Below, piece after piece: positions 1 to 11,780 of a DNA stretch of 64,000 bases. A program made the translations under genes and the position numbers. Location: the NCBI GenBank assembly GCA_037043015.1, contig CM073330.1, positions 16,076,512-16,140,511 on the forward strand. The letters run 5' to 3'. Numbering within the stretch: position 1 is the stretch's first letter; the number at the start of each line of letters is the position of its first letter. The notes under the pieces were generated by a model. It was not told the DNA's origin. It did not search any database and saw only the letters and a list, made by a program, of their open reading frames with translations. The DNA comes from Bryum argenteum. Its lineage: Eukaryota; Streptophyta; Bryopsida; Bryales; Bryaceae.

Positions 1-13
1 TTTTTTTTTTCAG

Positions 14-1508
14 AAAGATGCCAAAACATGGGGCTGGGGGCAGTGGGGGGAATCGTGGCCGGAGACCGGGGGCGTTTTTTCATCATGAGCGTAGGGAGCA
101 CCCATCCAATAAGTGCAAGAACTTTCTTTGGGAGAATGTAATCGTGCGATTTTATGAGGCCAACAGTCTTTCACGTTTGTTTAGCAAATACGTGAGATAC
201 AAAGAGGAAGCCCCTGCCAAGTTCAAAGAGGACATGATGGACCTCATGATGGAAGCGCTCCAAGATCCGGTGTGGAGACCGGAGACCGATAAGCGTGGAT
301 TTACGGATTGGATGGAGGATAGATTAATCGATGCTCTCTGGAATGTTGTGGACATATTGAAGAGGTACCAGACAACGAATCAAGCGGATGATGTGGAGTT
401 TAGGGATGTGATATTGAGGGCCGAGGCTTTTCAACAAGCGATGAGGCCGTATTCCAACAATCAAAACCTGCAGGGCTCTATAAAATGGTGGCACACGGAT
501 GAAGGAAGGTTAATGGAGCAGGGTCACATGAATAATTTGATAGTAATTCCTGTCACGGCTCGTATCATTGAACTTGAGAAGAAGACTCTAAGAGGAGGTT
601 ACGACACAATTTCCAAAGTTCACATAAGAGGGGTTGCGGCCATTGAAGAGTACTGGGAATTTGCTGCAAAGACTCCCAACCATGCTGTGACACGACCAGA
701 CTTGGCCAAGGTGGAGCATGAGAATGAGGCGTTTGCCGTGAGGATACAACATCCAGGAGTTATTCGTTTTATAGCCATTCATGCAAATAAGTTCCAAGGC
801 TATACGTATTGGTGGAATGGCGGCACGATTCGATCGATGTTGGCCCTTGATGCAAGGTATGGAGATGATGTTAATGGAGAGATGGAACTCACACCTCATT
901 CCGATGATGAGCGTATTTGAGCTTGGCAGTTGGTTCGATTTCGCATAAAACGAACAGAGCTTGCTTGGGCTCTAGTGCATATCATGTGCGAAGTCCACCG
1001 GTTGAGCTACCTCCACAACGATGTGTCACCATAGAACATACTTCTTTACTTCCCTCAAGATGAATCACGAGTGTATATTGGAGTATGCGATTGGGGGTCA
1101 ACCACGAGCATGGATGATAAAATGAGGTCCTTGTACACGTTCACAAAACCCCAAGAGAGAATTGATACTCTACAAGCACGATATTGGGTGGATCCTCGGG
1201 TGACGTACTTGTACAAACATAGTGATGACATTGATGTTATTCCCTTTTTTGATTGCGCTTCGGAGGAGTTTGCTACGGCACGGATAGCACAACGAATCCT
1301 CAAGAAGAGCATGTCGACGGCCTACGAGAATTTCCAAAGTACAACAGATCCTGACCGGTGGTCAAATCAAGACTTGGCAAATGCTTTTGACCAATACTTG
1401 GAGATGGTGGCTGATGCAAAGTATACGTTGACCCACGTTGTCAACCGCTTCATGGAATCATTCCATTGGCCGGTGCCCAATGATCATTTTTGCACCAAGT
1501 ACGAATAG
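14..1508 (+). pseudogene. Kinase-like gene, 3' part, broken by two in-frame stops
   Basis: The window opens on a T-run followed by CAG, which looks like a splice acceptor, so the coding region probably begins upstream. One frame runs from about 18 to 1508, with a TGA at 918 and a TAG at 1032 as its only stops. Protein-kinase landmarks occur in order: a glycine-loop-like GGYDTISKV (codons near 600), a beta-3-like FAAKT, an alpha-C-like HENEAF followed by HPGVIRF, a catalytic-loop-like HNDVSP-NILL around 1014-1046, GVCDWG in place of the DFG region (about 1083-1100), and an APE-like YWVDPRV near 1182. HND for HRD and DWG for DFG suggest a divergent kinase or pseudokinase. The second stop falls between HNDVSP and NILL, where kinases carry one variable residue, which supports recent decay of a real gene. 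The N-terminal 180 residues match nothing I recognise. Confidence 0.65.
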
Positions 1509-2243
1509 TAAATTAGTTCTACGCATCTGTTGTAGTTCTTACGGCTTTATTAGCTTTTTAGATTCTTCATTGAAGCCCTACTGTAGATGTAGGCAATTTT
1601 TTGGAGTCAAATGTATTACATGCCTTCTATATGTAGGTACTTCAAGTACATTTTTGTTTTTATATACCTTGCAATGATTCCAATGAATGATTTTTTCTCC
1701 ACTGTTTGTTACTTTAGTTTACAGATTAACATATGGTTTTATTACTTAATAACTTAAATAAAAATATCTCCAAACCTTCATGACCAACATTTGAGAATAT
1801 ATAATGAATTATGAAACTTCTTCATTATATCAACCTTGCGTACTTGCGTTATCAATGGTTTGTTCAAAATCAAGTCAAGCATAATATGACTTTTCTTACA
1901 TATGTCTTTTTTTGTATAAATTGATGAACATATAGTATGTTAGGTGAGAGTGTGAGACCGTGAAAATAGGCTTAAAGCCAAAAAAAAGAAATTATTACCA
2001 TCATGTGAACTCATAGTAAAAATACAAGACACCGCGATAAAATGCCTTAAAATTATCAAATTGCATAATATATTAATATATGATATAGTCATATATTCGG
2101 ATAATCCATTTATAAACAAAATATAGATTTCAGGATCCTCAAAATTGGCCCCTAGCAAGGCGATAATGATGTACACATCATCCGTTGCAAAAAACTACAT
2201 AACCTTTTCTATAATGACACTATGTATGATGATTTCCTCATTC
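1509..2243. other. AT-rich intergenic stretch
   Basis: AT-rich sequence between the kinase-like relic and the 3' end of gene 1. I see no gene, RNA gene or clear repeat in it. Confidence 0.4.
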
Positions 2244-2639
2244 TTAATCCGAGTCTTCATCATCATGTTTACGACTTGGCGCAGCGCCGTAAGTAGGTGG
2301 TCCTCGAGAAGATTCTCCAAACAAGTAAGTTTGCCTAAAGTTTCTTTCAGCTTCAAGTTGTTCAATATATTCCTGCTGACTTAGTAGTGTGGCTTGTTGT
2401 AGATCTCGTTGGTACCTCGCCTCTTCGTCCTCAAGAGATAGCAAAGGTGCTGAAGGTATGTTGTTACTTCCGTATGCATTCTGACCATATCCATAATTTG
2501 TGTAGCCAACAATGTCTGATCTTCTATCATATTGACCTCCATACTCGTATGATTCCTTCGGGTGTGATGGCCTACGGTAATCAGGACTTCCGAATGTTGT
2601 GCCGTATTGGTTCTTACGATTGTATGGGTTTAGAGGATG
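2244..2639 (-). pseudogene. Gene 1, 3' part, cut off by the Ty3 insertion
   Basis: This minus-strand frame holds the last 131 codons of gene 1. It enters from the LTR boundary reading SHPLNPYNRKNQYG and runs to a TAA/TGA-type stop at 2244 after the acidic end KHDDEDSD. The first half is rich in Tyr, Gly, Ser and Pro. The second half, from LSLEDEEARYQRDLQQA onward, is a charged, Gln-rich stretch likely to form a helix or coiled coil. The codon phase is exactly that left by the 5' part at 12576, so the two pieces were one open frame of about 405 codons before the retrotransposon arrived. Function unknown. Confidence 0.75.
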
Positions 2640-2644
2640 ACTTG
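2640..2644. repeat. Target site duplication of the Ty3 element, left copy
   Basis: ACTTG directly before the TG of the left LTR. The same five bases follow the CA of the right LTR at 12576-12580. Confidence 0.95.
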
Positions 2645-3437
2645 TGTTAGCCTGGGTTTCGGGTATGGAGACGGCCGAGGTGTACAGGGAAGGTAAGAAC
2701 GGGGAAGGATGTGCGATATCCGGACCTGTGGCTTGTACCCACGGTTGATCCCCGGGGTTGGGGTAAGTAGGCCCGATGTGGCTCGCCACCGTATGTCGGG
2801 AATGATTACTTCAACCGAGCAGTCAACCTTGCGGTGTCGGGGTCTGGTTTGAATCGCACGAGGCTCCGGCCGAGTTCCGCGGTGTTGTTTCCTTCGCCCA
2901 GGGTGCCCGGTCCGTGTGTATGCGCCACTGTACTGAGTCGAGGGAGCTGATACCACTAAGTCGTGCAAACTCACAGCCGGTCTGGAGCACAGATGGTTCT
3001 ATCCAAGGAGTCCACGGTGCCGCGAGTGGTGTGGAAGGAGAAGACGAATCGGCAATCAAGCGCGAAGAGAAGGGTTTAAGTGAGGGTAGACAATAGCAAT
3101 AGCGAGAATGTAGAAAGAGAAGCGAGTCCCGAATTGGTATTGAATCGGTGAATGCCGAGTGGCTACAAGATTGTGTCCGTGGTGTTCGTGGCTATCACGC
3201 TATTCGGGGAATCCAGGAATCGCCCTCATTGTAATTCTACTCGCTACTTATAATAAAACCTAATTCCTCATATTTGTCTTGTTGCCTTAATGATTCTCGC
3301 GCCCGTGGTCTCGATCTTCGTGGTCCTCGCCATCTTTGTGCCTCCGGCCTCGAGCCCCGTGGTCGTCGTTATGCCTTGGTCTCCCGTGGACCTCCTGGTC
3401 GTTGGTAATGATACCCGCGGCGCCATGGCGGGTAACA
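2645..3437 (-). repeat. 3' LTR of the Ty3 element (left)
   Basis: A 793-bp repeat that matches 11781-12575 with a few dozen small differences. It has TG/CA termini. It includes an AT-rich TATAATAAAA-like stretch around 3246-3258 that could hold the promoter or polyadenylation signal. Confidence 0.93.
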
Positions 3438-3450
3438 TTTTGCCCTCCTT
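3438..3450 (-). other. Polypurine tract of the Ty3 element
   Basis: On the coding (minus) strand, GGAGGGCAAAA lies directly against the 3' LTR. This is where the plus-strand primer of LTR elements is expected. Confidence 0.7.
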
Positions 3451-6280
3451 TGCGAGTGCAATCCGTCCTCGGAGTGCTTGGGTTAACAGCGTGGGGCGGG
3501 CCTCTGTTCGGCCTGGCTTGCTCCGGGGCGATTGTCGGCTTTTGCGAGGGGTTCTCCCCGTTGTGGTCGCCGAAGTGCCTTGGCCACGGCTCGGTGCATC
3601 AAGACATGGTTTCCGCGGAAGGTGAGGGCGTGGGAGTACACATCGAATACGGTACCTCCCAATGTCTGTTGCATGCGGGGCATTGCCTTCCCTGTGCCTC
3701 GGAATCAGTATAGTGCGCGGCAAGATCGGGGTGTTCGTGGAAATACTTTAGCACAAAATGCATGGACTCCGTGGCCTCGTCCCCGTCTTCATCTGCGTTC
3801 TCGATATTCCACCCCTCCTGTTCCTCCTGTTGGAGTAGAATGCACTGTGTCGGGCCAAAGACGGGGAGATGGTCTTGTTCAGAGTGGCGAAAATGTGGGC
3901 GGGGGTCCGAATGGGATCTTGGGGATTCCTTTGCCTCGGCCATGGGTAAGTGCCGTCCTCATTACGCCTTACCGGGGACTCATCTTGTGTCGGTGGTGGT
4001 GAGAACCGGGAGGTGATCTTTGCGGGGAGGAGTTTGTGGTATCTTTGCCGTGGCGATGGGTGTGGCGTCTGCGCTCGTGGTCCGTAAAGCCCTCCGGTAT
4101 GTCGACTCTTTCTTCCCCTATCGAGTCGAGAAGCGGTATAGGTCCTCCCGAGTGTGTGTCCCCCTCCTTGTCCTCGGTTTGCTGTGGGGGTGTTGATCGT
4201 GGGCTTGCCCTTCGTGGCCCTCATCGTAATTCTCCTCGGGGCGTGGGCGTGGGGTGTGTGTTAGTCGGCTCGTGCATGGGCTGGGGCTGTGTCTCCTCCT
4301 CGTCTTCTCCCAGGAAGGCCTCTCCTTGACTTCCCCAATTATTATCCGAGCTCTCAAGTTCCAGTGCTATCAGTGCATCGCTCATGCACTAGTCGAGGAA
4401 TGCGTCGGGGGGCTCCATGGACGTGGGCGGTGTGGACCACATCAACTGGTACGCCGTTGTTGCGATTACTCGAGCCGCGTGGTGTGTCCAAGCCAATTTA
4501 TTGGCTTCAAAATTCTCCCTAGCATTTTCGATTTCTCGGCGTTGTTGTTGTGCCGCTTCCAAGTCCATGTGGCTGGATGATGGGGCCACGGGTTTAGTGG
4601 CCAGCTCCTCGGTCAAAGTTTTACATTTGGCCACGAGCTCCAATGTCTGTCGATCCAGCCGGGCAATCCTCTCTCGATCCCGGGTGCTTTGATCCTCGAA
4701 TGTCTTGGATCTCTCCGTGGCCGCCTGCAGTTCTAAGTCCCGTGCGTCGAGCCGGTTCTCGAGCCGTCACCACCGCCCTTGAGGTGGTCTCGTGTGGAGT
4801 TGAACCTCCAACTTGTACTCCCCATGGTTTTGCGTGTCGCGGCTTGGGTTGTTTGCACCAATGTGCCGTGTGGCGCTTATGGCGCATTTCCCACTCCTTG
4901 TTTTTGGCCGCGGTTTCTGCTGCTGCTGTTACGCCGTGTGGAGGAAATTTAACATTTCCTCCATACATGCCTCCATGGTGTGCTTACGTGTCGCGAATTC
5001 GGTGGCACGAGGTCCGAGCTGTGTGGCCGTGGAGGTATCTGGCGACCTCCATGGGAGAGCTGTTTCCGTGGCACCATCCTCCTCGATACGCAATCGTTTT
5101 CCCGGTGTGTGGGTGTGGCGACCGGTTGCGCGACGACGACTACGCTGCCAGCGTTGTATGTCGAGAAAAGTCCCCATGGTCCACGGATGATGATTCACCC
5201 GGTGATAGTCGAGGAAATGCCCGATGAAGCGTAGCCGTTTAAAGCGGAGCAATGGGGCTCTCATACTCGTCACTCTGAACGTGCCCTGGATCGATTGATT
5301 GCGTTCCTATCCACGAGCTTTCCCCAATTAATCTTCGCGCGGCCTGCCATGACGCACAATGCGATTTGATCCAGGTGCACCGAATTGCGTCATTTCGGAA
5401 GAAGACTGACCGAGGATGCGCGGATTACGCCAAACCACGGGCGGCATGTTCGGATTGTTTCGTGTGATGTCGTAGACATCAAACTTGTTCCTTTCTTTTA
5501 CCGGATATCCGTCGGTGTAGATCGAGGTGTCGGTGTGGGAACTTTGGTGTGTGGCGACCAACTGGTCACCCCTGTGCCGTCCCACCAAAAAATTGATGCA
5601 AGTACCTCTGGGAGTATCGCACTAGGACCCCCTCCACGACCCCGGCCACCTCCATGTTGCGAGGATCCTCCTGCTGCCTCTCCCGCATCGAGGCGATGAA
5701 TGCTCGACAGCGTCCGAGGTCGATGTTGTCGCGGAGGTGGTTCGCATAACGAAACAAGCCCGCGTCAGTGAGCCACTCCACGTCCGGGTACTTTTTCCAC
5801 TCCGCGATCTGCCGCGGTACGTACAACGGCTTGCGTTCCCGGGGAGCACCGCGCGCCATGTCTGCTTCTACCTGCACCGAGGTATCTACACGGGAAAAAA
5901 CTGAGAGACACGGTAGCGAAGTATGCGGAAAGACAGGGAAACAACAAGCTCTGAGCTGCAACGGCGGAGAGAAGGAAATGAGAGAGCTCCCCGGGGAATC
6001 CCACGGCTTTTGAGGTCTCACTGGCCGCTGGAAGGGGGGAGTGGGAGTGATTATGGGGCTGGCCGTGGCGGCGCCCCTTTTTAACTGATAATGTAATGAT
6101 GCCTCGGGGGTCGAATGTGGTGATGGTGCCTCGGGTGGATTCAGGGGGGTAATTATGGCGGCGATTGGCCACTCCCGGGACTATGACTCCTGGTTTTTTC
6201 CATGTGTGACATGTATGTGATTGATGTATGCACATGGTATGGGGATGGGCATGGCCGAGGCGGGGGATTGCCCTTGTCTT
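3451..6280 (-). mobile_element. Extra 3' region of the Ty3 element with coiled-coil coding potential
   Basis: About 2.8 kb lies between the integrase region and the 3' LTR, longer than a simple Ty3 element needs. Minus-strand reading gives protein-like stretches. One near 5560-5860 begins MARGAPRERKPLYVPRQIAE and continues with charged helical sequence. Another near 4390-4740 is a strongly heptad-like, Glu/Gln/Arg-rich stretch (EAAQQQRREIENARENFEA) typical of coiled coils, followed by an acidic Pro-rich tail. I see no signal peptide or membrane segment, so an envelope role is not supported. Additional 3' frames are known in Tat- and Athila-type plant elements. What this one encodes is unknown, and it is decayed like the rest of the element. 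Confidence 0.6.
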
Positions 6281-6282
6281 TG

Positions 6283-7560
6283 CTAAGTCCGGGGGGTCGA
6301 CGGTGGTGTCTGGCGACGGTGCCTCCCCGTCCCCCGAGTCTGTCTTCTAGTGGTCTGTGTGGGTTTTTCGGGGTTTGTGTTTGCTGCTCGTGCTTTTCTC
6401 CCGGTGTGTTGCCTGGCTTGGCTCGATGCCTTGATTGGCCGAGTGCCACGGGGTGTGTCCATGGGTCTTGCGCATGGTTTTGCTTTGTCGTTTGTGTCAA
6501 CTTTGTTCTCTTCCCCGTTTTGTGCCTCGGCCGCTAATGTTGTATGGATGTCTTGTAGGGTAATTGTTGTCGTGCGCCGGGGTATTGTGGCGTGGTATTG
6601 TTTTAGCTTTGCTGAGTTGACAATCGTGGCATGAGGATCATAGTGGGTGCTGTTGACGAGGAGTACTGTGTTGTTAGGCAATGCGAGTTGTCGTATATGG
6701 ACCATGCCATATTGATTCGAATTTGGCTCGTTTGAGCTTGGGGTCTCGGGGACACCAAAGTACCGGTCCCCTTCTGGAATACTCGTGGAGGCTGCGTCCC
6801 TTGGAAATGTCGGGCAGCCAAGGTTTGTTTGTGCAGGATGTGCTCGTTTGTTGAGACTCGAATTTCTTCGAGGTGGTGTAGGTCTCCGAGGCGGGCTGCC
6901 AGTACCCTGTGGGGTGCGTAATCCCGTGGTCGTAGTGTTTGGAATGTTGGCACGATGTATTCCGTGGGTAGCGGTGGGTCGGGTGCCGTACACCATTTCG
7001 AATGGGGTGGCATTCGTGGAGGTTTTGATAGCTACACGGTACGCCCACATTGCAGCAATGGGTAAGCAATCATCCCGATCGCTTGGTTAGCGTGCACGAA
7101 TCTTTTCAACATGTTGATCAAGGTTTTGTTAGTCGATTGACTTGTCCATTACCCTGGGGGTAATATACCGTGCTAGTTCGGTGCTTGATAACGTGGTTGT
7201 CAAGGAGGTCTTGTATGATTTGCGTTCACGAAATGTGTGCCCTGATGCGATACGATTTCAAGGGACATCCGAACCTGGTGATTATGTTTTCGTAAATGAA
7301 CGAGTTTGTGACAACCGCGGTGTTAGTTCGTAGCGGTTTAGCCTCGACCCATTTCGTGGTATAGTCCGTGCCACGAGGATGTACTTGTATCCTTGGCGTG
7401 TCGGTCGGCTTGATTGGGCCTACGAAATCTAGTCCCCAGCGTTGGAAGGGACCCCGGGGGGTATCGATTTTAATGGCACCTTGCCTTGGTGCTTTGAAAG
7501 TTCGTCGTGGAAATTTGACAGGCGTGGCAATTCTTGACATGCTGGATTACATCCTTGTGC
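6283..7560 (-). mobile_element. Integrase region of the Ty3 element
   Basis: Minus-strand coding stretches carry integrase-core wording: [21 protein letters not shown] and [14 protein letters not shown]. Further along come WAYRVAIKTSTNATPFEMVYG, the usual C-terminal core region, and FESIWHGPY, the post-core motif. A His-Cys zinc-binding N-terminus is expected around 7560-7680 but is not well preserved. Confidence 0.85.
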
Positions 7561-7679
7561 ATTGTCGGCCACCAGTATTTGGCTGAGAGGATCTTCTTTA
7601 CTGTGGTGTCGGCGCCTTGGTGCCCTCCCGCGGGTCCATTATGGAGGTGAGTAATGATGTGTTCTTTGTTGGTTTCTTT

Positions 7680-9456
7680 TTACGCATACCGGATCTCTTG
7701 ATCTGGTCCCCGCTTATATAACTCTCCCCGGACCACGGTGTATGGTAGTGTTGTCTGTACAAAGCTTATTCGCCGCGTCCCCGTGAGATCCTTGGGTGTG
7801 CTGCCCGTGGTAAGATAACGTATGATGTCGGTCCTCCAGTCCTTCTCAAGTTCCCTCGGTTCCGTGGCGATTTGTGCGGTTTGTATATATGCCTCATTGA
7901 ATGAGTCGTCAATCCCTTCCGCGGTGGTGTTGGTGTCCCTGGATAAGTAATCTGCTATGATGTGTCGTTTCCGGAACGTATACGACCTCAAAATCGTATT
8001 CCAGGAGTATCATGATCCATCGAGCAACTCGCCCTGTGACCAGGGTTTGATTCACGAGGTACGACAAGCTGTGATGGTCAACCATGAATCGAAATTTCTT
8101 TCCGAGGAGGTAGTGCCGGAATTTTTGACAAAGATAGATCATAGCCAAGGCCTCGCGTTCCGTGGTAGAGTAATTTCGCTCGGCTTGGTTAAGTAACCGG
8201 TGGCGTATGCCACGGGTTGATCGTGTTTGCCATTTATGTTTTGAGCTAACATTACTCCCACGGCAATGTTGGATGCGTCCGTGTGGACGTGGAAAGGTTT
8301 AGTCCAATGCGGGGCAATGAGGATGGGTGCGTTTGAGTATGCATGCTTTATCTTTTCTAAGGTCGCTGTGCCTCGGGTGTCCAATCCCGGGGATAGGCAT
8401 ACTTGGCATGGTTCAGGGCTGCGATCGGGGCGGTAATGTGAGCTAGCTTTTCGATGTAGATGCGATTGAACTGGGCCAGTCCCAAGAGTCGTTGAACTCC
8501 TTTCTGATTGACTGGCGGTGTCATTTCTAGGATATCCTTAATCTTCTCGGGGTCGGGGAGCTTGCCATGTTTGCATACGATGTAGCCGAGAATTACTCCT
8601 GCGAAGTACAAGAACATACATTTATCCGCGTTGAGGCTTACCCCGTTGGCTCGGCATGCGTGGAAGATTTGTCTGAGGTGCGCAACGTGGTCTTTCATTT
8701 TCCCGTAAACCGTCCCATCGTCCAGATAGATTCGGAAGAACCGCTTGAGGTATGGCCTGAAGATGAGTTCCATGACTCGTTGGAATGTCATTGGTGCATT
8801 TTTGGCCCCGAACGGCATCCGCTCAAACCGGTATGGTCCCCATTCCGTAGAAAAAAGCTGTTTTCCCTTTGTCCTGTTCCGCCATGGCTACTTGATAGTA
8901 GCCTGAAAAGCAATCCAGGAATGAGTACATCTCATGCCCGGCTACTTCATCGATGATTTCCTCCATGTAAGGTAAGGGGTAATGATCCTTTTTCGTTGCG
9001 GCGTTGAGTTTCTCAAGTCCACACGATACGTAGCGTGCCATTCTTCTTGGGGATAATAACCATGGGTGAGAGCCATGGTGCGGCATCCACGGGTGATATG
9101 AACTTGGCCTGGAGTAGTTTGTCTAGTTCGGCCTTGACCCGAACGGCGTAGTTTGGGTTCATCCTGTAGCGCCCGTTCTTTGTCACCGGAGTTGCCCGGG
9201 GGGGACGAGATCGATTGTGTGCTCGGCCAAGGCGTTGGGGATACCCCTTAGATCCTCGTGGTTCCATGCAAATATGTCCTGGTATTCGTGGAACAGGCGA
9301 TGGCCGCTTGTTTGATGGGCGAAGTGCGTCGGTATTAATTTTAATATACTTGGGCTCCTCTCTGGTACCGAGGTTAACCACCGCACCCGCTCCTTGGCCC
9401 CGTGTGTCCACCCGTGACAATTTCGTGGTGTAACTTGTCTTTGCGGGGGACGGCAT
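7680..9456 (-). mobile_element. Reverse transcriptase and RNase H region of the Ty3 element
   Basis: The minus strand encodes RT landmarks in order: LDKLLQAKFISPV with WLSPMVIIPKKNGTLR, then YPLPYMEEIIDEVAG, FLDCFSGYYQV, MPFGAKNAPMTFQRVME, the catalytic box RIYLDDGTVYG, and FLGLAQFNR-like thumb sequence. RNase H follows with FHVHTDASNIAVGVML, YLCQKFRHYLLGKKFRF and the connection wording HHSLSYLVNQ. These are standard for Ty3/gypsy polyproteins. Confidence 0.92.
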
Positions 9457-9669
9457 TTACCACTACTTCCTCGGCAACTTCCCGTGTGAAATGGTCGGGT
9501 ATGTCCAATTTTTCTTCTTCTTGAGCCAAGGCGCTAAATGGATTTCTCGCCACGGGTATTAAGTTTGGGTGGACGTGGAGTACGAGGGCTTCATGTTCAT
9601 TGGAGAGTTCTTCCGCCGATCTGTTCGGCCGAGGTCCCGATCCGATTCATCTTGGCACGGGTAAGGCGA

Positions 9670-11214
9670 CTATCCACGGGAATAACCACGGTCCGTCCCT
9701 GGCGTTGGATGTGAATCGATTTTGGTCCAATCGTGAATAGCTCGCATGTCTCGCAACCAAGGTCTCCCCAGGATGACGGAAAACCCTTTGTTGTGGGGCA
9801 TCTCAATTATTACAAAGGTTGCGGTGTTGATACTCCGTGTATGGTTATCCCTACCATAGTGAGGATTCCCAGGGTGTGTGGGGGCGTCGTTAGCCATGCG
9901 TAGAATAAAACGAGCGCCTCGGGGTTGAGGCAATCCTAATGCTTGTCGTACGTGGTTGCTCATCACGTTTACACCGGATCCTCCATCAACGAGGACATTG
10001 GTTAATGTTTGTCCCCAAAGCTGGACATGTATTACCGCAGCATCGGGGTCCATTGTTGTAGCATTAACCTCTATGAACGCAGGATCTGGTTTGGCCTCGG
10101 GTACCGGTCCGTTGCAAGTATTGTTGCAATTGGGGCTGATTTGTACTAATTTTGCTAAGGTAATTGTGGCGTTGGTCGTGTTTAGTATCTGTTGAGGGGT
10201 GTGGTCTGTGGCATGCCCTTGGTCCGTGTTCACCGTTTCCAGGTCCCTTTGCAGCTTCGTCCTCATGTTATGCAGCCGTTCCCAGTGATTTTCGGGAAAT
10301 GGCTTCCGGTGTTCCACGACGTGGTTTGGAAGGTTCGCCTTTGCCCTCGTGGTTACTGCGGAGGTGGATATCGTGGAAACGGTAGTCCCTGGGCCGTGTA
10401 CCTCGGTAAGTGTTACCCCTCCCCTCCTGGGAGCCGCGGTGTTTGCGTTTGTTGGTCCCGAGGGGTGGTTGGTTCTGTTTTGTGTCCATTTTTGCTTTAA
10501 TACAGGACATTGGCTCCGTCGGTGGTCCAGGCCTCCGCACTCCCAGCATGCATCCGCCCGGCCGGGTTGGAAAGCATCTACATTGACCTCCTCGGGGTAT
10601 ACCGCGGCCATGGTGTTCCTGGGTCGCCGGTGATCTTGGACTGGAGGTGTATTGTTTGCGTACCAGCACCTCCCGTGGTGTGTCTTTCCACATGTTTCGC
10701 ATGATGGAGGTGTTATTCTGGCATCTTGCCGTGTCGTGGGTAGGGGTAACAGGGGAGTTTGCGTTTGTTTTAAGGCTGTGAGTTCGCGGCTGATGTCGTT
10801 GGCCGCGGAGAGGATATCTGGTAATGTTTTCACGCCACGGATAACAATGCCTTGTTGTATCCAAGGAAGCAATCCCTTCTTAAACCATTCGCACATGTAT
10901 TCTTCCTCGGGTCGTTGGCTTAATTTGTCTGCCAGTTGCTTAAATCTATCATAGAACTTGTCCACAGGCTCGTTTGTGGATTGAGTGATTGATCCCAACG
11001 CTCGAAGGACCTCCGAGCTCGTTTTTAATTTTCTAAATTTGTGTAAAAAACTACGCTCCATATCCTCCCAATCGGCATTGTTGTGTTCGGACTCAAAATC
11101 AATGTACCAGTTGATGTGATTCCCTTGAGCGTGGTCCCGAAAATATTTTGTAAGTCGTGTGGCATGAACAATGCCGTTCGACGTGCTATCACCTTGAACC
11201 TCCCGATGTGCCAA
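9670..11214 (-). mobile_element. Gag and protease region of the Ty3 element
   Basis: The minus strand encodes a retrotransposon gag core (WEDMERSFLHKFRKLKT, EPVDKFYDRFKQLADKL). A CCHC zinc knuckle, CWECGGLDHRRSQC, shows the spacing C-x2-C-x4-H-x4-C. An aspartic-protease signature, VLVDGGSGVNVM, follows with LGLPQPRGARF. Gag binds and packages the element's RNA, and the protease cleaves the polyprotein. Both are fossil parts here. Confidence 0.9.
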
Positions 11215-11701
11215 TCCGGATCTCCGGACTCGTCAAATACGGGGTAGGGGATCTTGGGTAGTTTCGCTGGGTGTCAAGTTCCCGGGGCGAGATGACACAA
11301 GTAGGAATCCCCGTGGAGTCGCTGCTACTCACTTTGGTGATGGCATTCCCGAGGTGCTAGAACTCGCCGCGGCATTGTTTCCGCGAGGTATGGTTGCCGA
11401 TCGTACGACTTCACCTGGTCCTCCCACTCCTTGGCGTGGATGCAATGGCCTCGGGGTTAGTGTTGCCCTGAATCTCGCGGTATTTCAAGCTGAGTAATTC
11501 CAGCTTGGCGTTGGTGGCCTCGTTTTGAGCGGCCAGATCTGTCATTTGTTGCTTCATCCATTGTAATAATTCCCTGGTTTCATCTTCCTGTTGCACTATT
11601 TCCTCCATATCTGCAACTACGTTTTCCACGGCTTTTCCGCGGCGTGTCGTTTTGGAGGCATTTTCCTCCCTGCAGGCTCGTAGCCCAGAATCTCTCTTTC
11701 T

Positions 11702-11707
<6 letters not shown>

Positions 11708-11741
<34 letters not shown>
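11708..11741. repeat. Poly-T run between LTR and gag
   Basis: A pure T run of about 34 bases (poly-A on the element's coding strand) in the leader between the 5' LTR and gag. It is simple sequence and may be length-variable. Confidence 0.9.
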
Positions 11742-11759
11742 CTACCTCAAAGCATTCCA

Positions 11760-11777
11760 TCCCCAGCATGGTCGCCA
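11760..11777 (-). other. Primer-binding site of the Ty3 element, tRNA-Asp-like
   Basis: Three bases inside the 5' LTR, the coding strand reads TGGCGACCATGCTGGGGA. This resembles the TGGCGCCGTTGCCGGGGA site of many plant Ty3 elements, complementary to tRNA-Asp, at about 14 of 18 positions. The tRNA assignment is an inference. Confidence 0.6.
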
Positions 11778-11780
11778 AAA

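Noticed and set aside
3451-6280. Envelope gene in the Ty3 element
   Set aside because: No signal peptide, membrane span or glycoprotein-like sequence. The content is coiled-coil and low-complexity.
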